A stretch of 64,000 bases of DNA from Cyathus striatus (lineage: Eukaryota; Basidiomycota; Agaricomycetes; Agaricales; Nidulariaceae). A program made the position numbers and the translations under genes. How positions within the stretch are numbered: position 1 is the stretch's first letter; the number at the start of each line of letters is the position of its first letter. The stretch is from positions 6,572,001 through 6,636,000 of the forward strand of contig JAOVFP010000004.1 in the NCBI GenBank assembly GCA_025738555.1, read 5' to 3'. Below the pieces are notes generated by a model. The model was not told the DNA's origin and did not search any database. It saw only the letters and a program-made list of their open reading frames with translations. This document shows, in pieces, positions 24,858-35,325 of this stretch.

Positions 24858-27800
24858 ATGTCTTCAAATAACTGCTCCCACTGTCCACAGACTTTTGAAA
24901 ATCGCTCCCTGCGGGATGTACATAAAAAGAAATGCTCTCCAACAGTTTCAGTTAAGTACATCAATGAAATAGTTGTGGTACAAAGGAGTAGTGATAGCAA
25001 ATTTACCTGTTGCTGTACACATCAAAAATGCCCTCAGAGCTTTTCATATCAGGGCATTAAGGATCATTCAGCAAAAGTGCAGTGTTCCTGGGATAAAAAA
25101 GTATGTTTTATTATGTAATCAATGTATTTTATTTACTTTGAAGCAGAAATTTTCCGAATTTTTAACAAAAATAAAAGAAACACTGGTAATTGTCTGATTA
25201 CCTATGCTACAGACATATACAATTTACAATATATTATCTAGACTTTCAGCTCTGCTGTTCAAAGAGGCAATGATACTCAAACACAATATACAGAGGTAAT
25301 TGTTGGATTATCTATATCAGCAACATAGATAATCTTACTGTACAAAGAATATTCTTGCAAGTTCAAATACATCAGATGCTGGACAGCTTGAACCTCAAAC
25401 TGTACATGTGGGTACCAAATTATATACATCTGAAACATAAATAATCAGGAAATCAGGTTCAAATTCATACAGAACAAGAAAACCTTCCATCTGAATTGGA
25501 AAAAAATATGCCGGTCAGTACTAGATTATATATGTCTCAATCATAGATAATCCAAACATATATATATCACTTCAATTGGACCACAATACAGCCCAGTGTT
25601 TCACATCATGCAGATGATGTTCAATTGGCTGATGAAACATATTTCCGGAGCATTGGTCTACTTGTAAACCAAAAATTTGGGCTACTCATTTGTGCAAATT
25701 GCACTGTTGCTGTGAAACCAGCAAGTCTTGTTGGACATTTCAAAAATAATCATGCAGATAGCCGGTCAAAAATTGACAATGCTACAGTTCAAAATATTTG
25801 TGAAAAATACAATATTCCAGATGAAATTCAAGATATGGGTATGGGCCCTGTTGTAGAAATCCATGGTCTCCCAGTTGACAATGGACTTCAATGTTCATAC
25901 TGTGACAAGGCCTTAATGCACCAATCTTCAATGTATAAACACCACAAGGATGAACATTCTGAATTCCCTACACCAACTGAATGGCGCTCTGTACCAGTAC
26001 AACATTTAAATAATTTTAAAAATCGCAACATATTCAGTGTATTTCCATATGCAGCATCTCCACCATCAGATATGGAAACCATTGTTTCCAACCTACGATC
26101 TGCCATGGCTTCCACAGATCTCTCTGTTCCAATTGAAAGTATAGATCCAAGGACAGTTAGCCCATGGCTACTTTCTACAGGCTGGCATGAACACACATAT
26201 GGGTACAATGGTGCCAAGCTCAAGAAACTGGTGGAAAATATTGGACCTACTGAATTTGTTGGATTAAAGGAGGCAATCAGATCACTGTTGAAATCTGCAT
26301 ATGCTTGCCTTGATTTAATACCAGAAATAATTCTGCAACGACTCAATACATCCTATGAGGCAAAAACGTAAGTTGATTATTTATGTTATTGACATACATA
26401 ATTCAGTTCTTTTTGCTTTGCAGTGGAATTAATAACATGCCATTTCAAAGGCATCAAAATGAAAAGGAAACACTCAATCAATATGCTGCAGCACTGGAAA
26501 ATATGATAGGGATGCTACTCCGACCAAAGAATGAATACAAATTACATTTACCTCAAGATGTTACCAAACTCTGCACTACTTTGATTGACAATCTGAAGGA
26601 GAAAGATAATGATCTTAACAAGACCAATGTTTTCAATCTTTTATACAACATATGGACACGGCCATGGCATCCTATTGAAGGCCAACGAATTACTGATCCA
26701 ACTATTTGTTTTATAGCTTTGTCAATGATTAATAGAGACAATAGCTTTCAAGATCCCAATAACACAACCCCATTATTAGCAAAAATGGAATATCACATAC
26801 GGCTCATTTTTGCATTTGCAATTTACAATTCTGCCCAAGTTGGAACACCAGATGACTATGAAAAGACATGTAATCATTTAGAGCCATGGTTCACTGAAAA
26901 AAAGGATTCTACATTCAATAGTCTCCGATCCCTTCAGCACCGTGGCTCTGCATTGGCATATTCATCAATTGGCAAGTTGAATATATGGTGGACTGATAGA
27001 AAGACCTATCAGTCTATGCTTTACAAAGGTCACCCAATTCGCTTCACAGATATTCAAGCAGCACTTGCTGATATGGAAACTGAAATAATACAACTCTTGA
27101 GGATGAGGTTTTATGTGGACTCAAACACCTTCACATTAAATATGCTGGCCTCGTAGATGATCTGTCAAATACTACTGTGGGCTACTCTGCATTTTCAGAC
27201 ACCAGAAACACAATATTTCAGGACAGAGACAAACTAATGCAAGCAATTCTTGAAGATAAAAATCTCAAAAGAGATTTATCAGCTGTAATGATCCAAAAAC
27301 TGGGAGCCGATATGGAATACATTTGAACTATGCAAATGGCTTATTTCATACAGCAAGTTGCATGCGTTAGAATTAGCCCGTGCACAATTTACAGGTGGTG
27401 CACCTGGACGTGGTACAGAGTTAAGTGCCATGACATATAACAATACAGCACAAAGATCAACACGGAACTTTTGCATTTTTGATGACCATGTGACATTGCT
27501 TTGTTTATACAGCAAGACCACTGCACTTAGTGGAAAGGACCGTTTCATTCCTCATGCAATGGATGGGGTCCTTTCTGATATTATGATCAATGATCTTGCC
27601 ATTGCACGACCATTTGCAGAGCTTGCTGCATTCTTATGCTATCCATACAAACCAGAAGTGATGCGACTTTACAAAGAACATCTCTTTGTAAATGTGGACC
27701 GCTTATTCAACACACCAGATATTACATCAACAATGGAACATTGCATGATCCGTCAAGTACAATATAAAATAGGTGTCAATGCATGGCGCCATATCAGTAC

Positions 27801-30800
27801 AGCTTTCAGAAGAGGACTTTGCACATCTATCACCGATCTCTTAGAGGAGGAGGACAAGTTAGACACAGTGTCGGCTCTTCAATCTGGTCACTCCGCAAAA
27901 CAGAAAACCGTATATATGGTCTCAGTGAACGTGCTTTGGCTGGTGCTGCTGAAGATTTTCTTCCAATGTTTCTTGATGCTAGTACAGACTGGCAAATAGA
28001 ATGCAAGGTTGTCCCTGGAGGTTTATGCAAGCCATATTATGAAGCTACTGCTGACAAGTTTCAAAGTCTTGTTCTCAGTGGTGAAATCCAAAAAAGCATT
28101 AATAGTGACCAATATCAGGCCAATAAAATTGCAGATAGAGTATTGGAGCACTTGCAACCAACACTGGACAGCTTGAAAGTACAAGTTGATGAAGACAGTA
28201 TAGTACAAAAAATTCTGCTTGCTCTTCAACCAGCCATTAGTAATGCTGTGACAAATGCACTTCAAACATTGAATACTGCACAAAGTAAGTTTCATCAACA
28301 GTTCTATGCAACAATATTTAGTAAACATGACAATTATACACATTACAGGCATAAATAATCTAAGCATTCTAGCATCAAGCTCTGCCTCAAAAGCAAATGA
28401 AACTAAACAAGGTATGTATATTATTCATGTTACAATTGTATATAATCTGTACAACTGATCTTTCTTATAAGACACTCATCATGATATTCCAGCTGCTAAT
28501 GAAATTGTCACCAGTATAAGTGTGTATCTTATTTATGTTTCAAACATATATAATCTCAATTATGTTACAGATGATGATGTCCAATCTGAATCCAATAGCA
28601 TTCATAACTATAGCATATCATCAGCACTAGAATATCAGAATAGTAATGGTATGTGTATTAATAAGGGGAAACAATATCACTAATATGGGACAGATGATTC
28701 AGATTCACTGAGTGGACTCAGCTATATAGATGATCCAAATGATATTAATTCTGGACTAAATGAAATTCCTCCACTATCACCAATGGAATCTTCATCATCT
28801 CTTGGTCAGGCAGACATTTCCAGACCATGCACACCAGTATCATCAGAAGATGACCTCACTGATGATGCTGATATATTCAACTATAATGACAGAAAGTATT
28901 TAACAAAAATGCGTACTCTGCTCAGAAATCCTATGGCTTCTTGGAGTTGTCCAGAACAACAGCAAGCTGTTCATGCAATTATGAGACGGGAGCAAGATGT
29001 ACTTGCTATTATGGCAACAGGATCTGGCAAAACTATGCTGGTATTGCTACCTGTTCTATTGGAAAACACAATCATTACTGTTGTTGTGTTACCATTAAAG
29101 TCATTGATAAATGACTATGAACACCGACTCAATCAATTTGGAATAAAATACGAGGTGTTCCGTGACAGAAGATCAAATGTCACTGGTGCTCACAAACTGG
29201 TCCTTGTTTCAGCTGATGGTGCCACTACATCTGAATGGCAAACACTTATTGCAAAACTTCATGAAGTGAAAAGAGTTGCTCGTATTGTGTTTGATGAAGG
29301 TCACTTTGCATTTACAGCAAATGATTACAGACACTCTGTTATGAATGTGTATCAACTACGATTTGCAAACATACAGATGGTGATTTTATCAGCAACAATA
29401 CCAATTGTTGCACAAGACTTTATCTTCAACACATTTGGACTGGGATCAGATACACTTGTTATACGAGGATCAACCGACAGGCCAGAGCTTAAATACATTC
29501 TCAAACAGGCAGTAACCAAAAGTGAAGAAGTAGGAGCTACAGTTGTAAATCTGGTGAAGAAACATCGTGCTACAAATAGTGATGAAGATCGCATTCTGAT
29601 CTTTGTGAAATACATTCCTACTGGTGAAATGCTTGCACTCAAATTAAATTGCAACTTTTACTCAGGCCAAGACACAGTGTCTAATGAACAACGAAAAGAG
29701 ATGCATTCACAATGGATACTAGGTGCAGAAAGTCATGATGTAATGGTTTGCACTTCAGCATTTGGTGCAGGTAATGATTATGCACACACAAGAGTGGTAA
29801 TTCATGTAGGCACACCTCATGAAATGATCAGTTACACACAAGAAGTATCAAGAGGTGGACGCGATGGCAAGTTGGCATACTGCTATATTATACCAGGACT
29901 TGTTCAAAGACCTACTGCAAGTACAGACATAGTGGATGGATTGCGTGGCAGAATAGAGATGTGGAAAATGCTATCACCAAATTGTGAATGCATACGTCAT
30001 GCCATTACAAGCTTCTGTGATATAATGGGTGTGAAATGTATTGATGGAGAAGATCGCCAAGTGTGCTCTCAATGTTCTCACATGAAGTTCATAGCCAATA
30101 CAGAAAGAACAGTTAAATCACAAAGTACAAGTGTAAGCAGGTAAGAAACATGTATATCAATCATTTTCACTCAACTCAAAAGTACATATCAAGACCTACT
30201 ATGCAAAACATGAAACAAACTAAAGTTTCTTCAACAATTATTCTGGAATCACCACCAAGGTAGATATTATATGTATTAATGACATACACATTACTAAATT
30301 ATTTCTTAGATTGCTGATAACAAAAAGAAAAAGAAGTGATGGTGTGCCCCCACAACCAAGCATACTGTCAGGCATGTCAAAGCCCACTCCTCCCATTCTA
30401 ACTGCACAGCACCCACCTACTCTGAGTCATTCTGATTCAAGTGTACAAAGGAATATAACACAGTCATCTCAATCTACAATGTCTGGCACATTTGCTAACA
30501 ATCCAAAGATACATCAATATGGAAATTTGGGAGTGGGTACACCATTTGCAGCACAAGCTGAAGAGGTGAAGAGAAGACGAGTGTTCACACACCTTGATAC
30601 TGGCAATTACATTACCAAGTTCAGAAATATACTCATTCTCATGAAAGAGTTCTGCCCACTATGCATAGTGCAGAACCAACAAGTTCCAAGACACAAGTTT
30701 TTAAATGCATGTCAAGCATTCAGACCCCGTGGATCATGGGAGGCATTTCTAAACTGGAAGGAGGCTTGCGATATAGAAGACCTCAACATCGCCGAATATG

Positions 30801-31071
30801 CTGGTTTTGCCATGTGCCACTAATGCATAATTCACTACATCCTCTCCAACCTAGTAGTCAAGATGATTGTGAATTCAAAGATGTCATTCTACCAACTGTA
30901 TGGGCCATTCTGCAAGATGAAGAACTACGTAAAGCAATCAGGGAAGCATTCCAAGTTGAGTACTTAACACTAGCTGAGTTTAGTGAATGGTTGGTAGCTG
31001 ATCCAATGGGAATGGACTTTTCATTTATGGCATCTGTGTTCTTATGGTACAACAATATCTACATGCAGTAG
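24858..31071 (+). CDS. Gene 2: zinc-finger, recombinase-like, RecQ helicase fusion
   Basis: About 1,853 aa from 13 exons: 24858-25100, 25144-25185, 25242-25295, 25348-25407, 25457-25513, 25592-26367, 26424-28284, 28349-28411, 28472-28519, 28571-28648, 28694-30132, 30183-30259, 30310-31071. Domains in order: C2H2-like fingers (CSHC...HKKKC; CANC...HFKNNH; CSYC...HHKDEH), similar to the fungal DUF3505 type; a helical region; a tyrosine-recombinase-like domain (GGAPGRGTEL, NAWRHIS, SGHSAK, IYG; about 27394-27925); an acidic linker; a RecQ-family SF2 helicase with ATGSGKT, FDEGH, LSATIP and QEVSRGGRDGK (about 28950-29890); and a Cys/His-rich C-terminus (CPLC, CHVPL). Four single-base frame breaks occur near 27099, 27296, 27898 and 30806, mostly in short homopolymers. 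RecQ-like helicases with this N-terminus are known in fungi, including near telomeres. A replicating or integrating mobile-element role is inferred. Confidence 0.8.
25101..25591 (+). repeat. Mini-exon series with hairpin introns in gene 2
   Basis: Five phase-0 introns (25101-25143, 25186-25241, 25296-25347, 25408-25456, 25514-25591) separate short exons of 42, 54, 60 and 57 nt, all multiples of three. The introns contain inverted repeats of one type: the best is GATTATCTAT...ATAGATAATC in 25296-25347, with looser forms in 25186-25241, 25408-25456 and 25514-25591. This echoes the micro-exon block of gene 1. Confidence 0.75.
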
Positions 31072-32661
31072 ACTTTGTAAGTAATTTAACTAAACATGTA
31101 TCAGCACAAGATTTGTACAAGTAATAATTGTCAGAATGCTACTTTATGATGTAAGATCTGCCAGTGGTCTACTTATAAAATCACTTAGAACACATAGCCC
31201 ATGTCAGGATCATGAGAACAATACACTAAACATACATACCAGGCCATCATGCACACATATACCAAACATAGCAGATTAATTGGGCACATCAATCAAAAAC
31301 AGCAGAAAAGTGACAACTCTCAGCATGTGTTGCTCCATGTGTTTCCCCAAAGCTATGTTTTTCTTTACTAGTTTATTCTCTAAATTTTATGACTCACTTA
31401 GATATCTACATATTGTTATGTACTGATTATTTTCAAGGGAATAAGTGCAAAGACACCTGGAAGGCACTAGAGAACTATAACAAAAACCTGAAGTGAGTAT
31501 GGGTACAGAAACATGAAACAGAAGTGTGGGAATGAACCATAGCTTCAGTGTATGTGCTGTGCCACCTGGATACTTTCTGGAGATGATTTATATTTTGCAA
31601 TAAGAGTGTTCCAGTAGAAGGGAGCATTCACAAGCACAAGAAAGAGGCTTTACCACTACCCATAGTAAATCTGGAGCAAGTTTCAGATTTAAGAACAAGA
31701 AGTAATGGGACAAGTTTGATATAAATACTGAAGACTACTACTACATATAGAAGACTATATATATGAACTAGAAACTTGTAAGTGCTAATGTGGAAGGAAA
31801 GCTGAGGACAAGTCAAAGAGATAGGTCATAGATAAAGACTGGCCAAAGCAGAATAGGGACACAAATGACAAGTTGAGAATGGAGAGAAAAGATGATGGCA
31901 TAAACTAGTTTACATTCACCATGATGAAACAGATAGGTACGAATGGAAGAGAGGAGTAATACTATAATGATGATGTAAAGCAGTCATATGAGAAACTATA
32001 TATCCAAAGTACCTGAAGGAAAACCCAACAGAACCCAGGTGCAAACCAGAGTGAGAATACTGGGAAGTGTAAACCTATAGCAGGGGGAGTCTGGGAATGG
32101 ACTGGGTATATCTGTAAGTCATTGTGGGTCAGCAAGTGTGATAAGCATGGGATAGATATTTATCTTGTAGGTTCTGAAATAACAGATGCATCAGCACTTG
32201 AAACCAGCATGATCGAATTATGTTTCTGTAATCTCAAAGATATTTGTTTTAATATTTCACATTTATTAGCTCATTATTCAACTTTATCTCATGTAGCAAG
32301 ATGTTGTTAAGTATCTACTTATAACCTTTCCAATGTTGAGGGAGCAGGAAATTTGGACACCAATTGTTGTGCTTCATTGCTCCACAGCTGGTATTCATCC
32401 ACATTATATGATTCATCAACTAGTCCATAAGGCTGAAGTATTTCCTTGTCAAACAATGCTATAATTTGTGCATCAAGGGCCAGGACTACCACCTTTAAAA
32501 TGTAAAGCACATAGCACATATACTCATAATATAGATACAGATTGTTGAAGTACAATGTCTCAGTACTTATGTAATATATGTAATGTAGTGTACACTTGTT
32601 AGGTTAGGGTTATGTCTATTCTTTTTTGTTCTCCTGGACCATTGCTTGTTCTCTACCTTCA
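31072..32661. other. AT-rich region, no recognised gene
   Basis: Downstream flank of gene 2. A minus-strand stretch at 32319-32495 encodes ALDAQIIALFDKEILQPYG and VDEYQLWSNEAQQLVSK. It looks protein-like, but I cannot assign it or extend it. I did not find an inverted partner of the 18.57 kb array that would mark the right end of the gene 1/gene 2 unit. Confidence 0.4.
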
Positions 32662-32785
32662 TAGACTCAACAACAATCCAGATAAGTATCTACTTTATTA
32701 TGTGTACCTTTCTAGACTCAACAACAATCCAGATAAGTATCTACTTTATTATGTGTACCTTTCTAGACTCAACAACAATTCAGTT
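32662..32785. repeat. 51-bp tandem repeat, about 2.4 copies
   Basis: TAGACTCAACAACAATCCAG followed by ATAAGTATCTACTTTATTAT and GTGTACCTTTC is repeated with no visible change, then a third partial copy. The 51-bp period keeps an open frame (DSTTIQISIYFIM per unit), but this is probably incidental. Confidence 0.85.
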
Positions 32786-33095
32786 TAATACTTCATTGTT
32801 GCCATGTTTGAGTAAGTACTCCAGTCATCTGCCACTCCCTCTGTGCACCACCATTCAACAGGTTATAGGCTCTGGCATCTAATAGATTTCTACTACAGAC
32901 CTCCATTCCAAACACTCCACCTAGCTGTTAAAGCATTTACTTACAAAGAGTCAATACCATCCACCTGCTCCATCCATTGTTGCAGTCTCATGATAAATAG
33001 CCCCATCTTGGACTTTTTATACCACTGATTCCAATTTAAACAAATCCAACTCAAGATCTCAACTTTTCTATCAGGAAACCAACAGCTGCCCTACA

Positions 33096-34078
33096 ATGTC
33101 AGAAGAGGCTTACTCACGATCTGCTCAGGCAAAGCTTGGAGCCCTCAAGTATGGAATATGGAAGAAGGTATGTATGGCTAGCTTATGTACCTGGGAGTAA
33201 TAAGGATCATTGGAGGCACAGAGCTGATGCTCTTGCCACCAGACTCAAATCTGCTGATGTCAAGTACTGAGCGATCTTCTCAAGTGACTGCTTACAATGT
33301 GTATATCCAGTGCCAGTACAAAGCCACTGGGGAATTATACATATGGCTAGATGAGGTGAACAAAATTCATATGGACAGCATGTGAAGTTACCCAAAAGCC
33401 ATTTGAGACAAGCTAAAAGAGATCCACAGCAAATTAGCTCCCAACCCTCAATTCAATTCCCTAGCTGACCTCCTCTCCATCCACCTCAAGGATGGAGGAT
33501 CACTTACTGGCTTCACCTCTCAAGCTGAAGGCACTATGCAAAAGGTCAAAGCATTACACCCCACAGACTATAATATAGCTACACTCAACAAGGAACTTAC
33601 AGCCATGACAATGATACATGCTCTTCCATGTGAAGAGTATGGATTATTCATCTCATCCATGCTCCTCCTTATGAAGCTTGACAAGCTATTCATGTCAGAG
33701 GCATTCTGAACCAAGGAGACACAACATACCAGAGCTCTTGACAATACTGAAGCAGTAGCAGCCACTGCTGCATGAATCATCAAGTGCTTCATATGTGATG
33801 GAGATCACATAATGTTTTCCTGCCCCTCATACTTGGAAGTCTGTGCACTGGGGAACAAGCTCGAGAGGAGCTCAAACACTGGGAGCACTGCTAGGAAGAA
33901 GCAATTTTGAGAAGGCCAAGGAGCAGGATGCAATTCATCCACTTCAGTAGCTAAGGCTACAGGCAACAAAAGACTGGAGGATTGATGTGATGCACTCAAA
34001 GTGAAAGCTGATGCCACCATTTGTCTCTCTGCTGAATTCTTGCTAAGCTCTACTAATATATCATGGAATGCTGATACC
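33096..34078 (+). pseudogene. Copia-type retrotransposon gag remnant
   Basis: Degenerate gag of a fungal Ty1/Copia element (UBN2-like capsid region plus zinc knuckle). The start MSEEAYSRSAQAKLGALKYG is followed by frame breaks. A long stretch reads KEIHSKLAPNPQFNSLADLL, TGFTSQAEGTMQKVKALHP, TAMTMIHALPCEEYGLF, then IIKCFICDGDHIMFSC, a CX2CX3HX4C knuckle. At least three in-frame stops are TGA exactly where Arg would be expected (before DKL, after EAF, before IIKCF), consistent with CGA-to-TGA change. No protease, integrase or RT follows, so this is a fragment. Confidence 0.75.
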
Positions 34079-34079
34079 A

Positions 34080-34230
34080 GCACAACACAGACACAGACAC
34101 AGATACAGATGGGGAGGAAACTTGTTGACAACTACTAAGATACAGGGTGTTTATATACTGAAGGTGTCTACCAAAGTCCAACCAAAGTACCACAAAGGGT
34201 ACCTAAGTCCTACCAAGGTCTGACCATAGA
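34080..34230 (-). mobile_element. LTR fragment in reverse orientation (solo-LTR family)
   Basis: The sequence from ACACAGACACAGACACAGAT through GGGGAGGAAACTTGTT to TATATACTGAAGGTGTCTAC is the reverse complement of the 3' half of the LTR family seen complete at 45109-45475, 59613-59909 and 63393-63677. Termini and target duplication are missing. A second such fragment lies near 55770-55815. Confidence 0.75.
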
Positions 34231-34397
34231 CTGTGCAACTCAGAATATCTAAAAGTCAGACTCCATCTGGCAAAATGATTTGAGACATGAATCACTAACC
34301 TATCAATGCAAGAAGCCCTATTACATTACTAAGTAAAGGACAGAGAGTTAAATGTAAAAATGCTGGGTGCTTTGATTCCTGTTTAACAAGAAATAAA

Positions 34398-34650
34398 ACA
34401 TGTTCATTCATAATATGTATGCAAAGCATGACAAATGTGATGTGTGAATAGACATGACACATTTAACATGCATAAAAGTGTGACATGTGTGAAAATGTGA
34501 TACACACACATAGTTTGACAAATGTGACAAGCATGAAGGTGTGACAAGCATAACAACTGTGATATGTGTGACATGTGTGAAAAAATGTGACATATGTGAT
34601 GCATGGAAATTATGTGATACACGGGAAATATGAGGAGTGTAAGAGGTATG
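34398..34650. repeat. TGTGACAAATGTGAC-type array
   Basis: Dense degenerate repeats of ATGTGACA, AAATGTGA and GTGTGACAAG with a period near 18-30 bp. The same motif family appears inverted at 35848-36470 and in the plus sense at 46940-47565, with a short version at 60893-61020. It probably represents subterminal repeats of one DNA transposon family. Confidence 0.6.
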
Positions 34651-34652
34651 TG

Positions 34653-35307
34653 TGTCATATCCCATATTGCCTACCTCCAGACTCCTATGCCTTTACTCCG
34701 CCTTCACCTTTGTTTACTCCAGACTTTGCTTATGTTCTTAATATTACTTTATGCTTACTGTACATAGATTACTTTTGTTTCCTTTCTTCCGCCCTACTGA
34801 GCTATCCCCTCAGTATTGTAGTATACATCTCATAGTGAGTCACTTATCATTCTTAAGTGTGCCACTATCAGTTTCACTTTACACCACCATATGTGCTCAC
34901 TTCTCTGACGTGTTTTATTATGTTTAATTAGTTATAGTCTTCATTCTACGTACACCTACCCTGACCATACTTCTCCGCTGGCAGCAGCCTTTACTTACTC
35001 CGAGTCTCTAGTATTTAAGTAGTACTTGATTTGTACTTAGACTTCAGTTTCATATTGAACTACATCCTCACCCTTCAGTCTGACTTGAGTTACACCTCTC
35101 GTCCTCTCATCTCTCGTCTTCTCTGAAGGGCTTGCCCTTACTCCAAAATACAGGACCAGGAATCTCAGGGGCACAGCACATAAGCTGAAGCCAAAGTCCT
35201 ACCCCCTGAGTTCTTATTCTCTGCTTCATCTCGTACTCACCCTCGCTTCTCCATAGTCACCCCCTCGTACTTTGCTGCCAAGTCAGGCTAGGGGCATGGT
35301 CATGACA
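34653..35307 (+). mobile_element. Probable Gypsy-type LTR
   Basis: The segment starts TGTCATATCCC and ends GGTCATGACA, a 6-bp TGTCAT/ATGACA inverted terminus typical of Ty3/Gypsy LTRs in mushrooms. The CT-rich interior includes a TATTTAAGTAG promoter-like element. It is followed within 20 bp (GTATAAGAAACTACCACC) by a reading frame that would occupy the gag position. A 3' LTR copy was not seen in the window. Confidence 0.5.
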
Positions 35308-35325
35308 GTATAAGAAACTACCACC

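Noticed and set aside
26383..27999. Two separate genes in the middle of gene 2
   Set aside because: The reading frames connect through one-base shifts and together form one conserved-looking domain, so I treat them as parts of gene 2.
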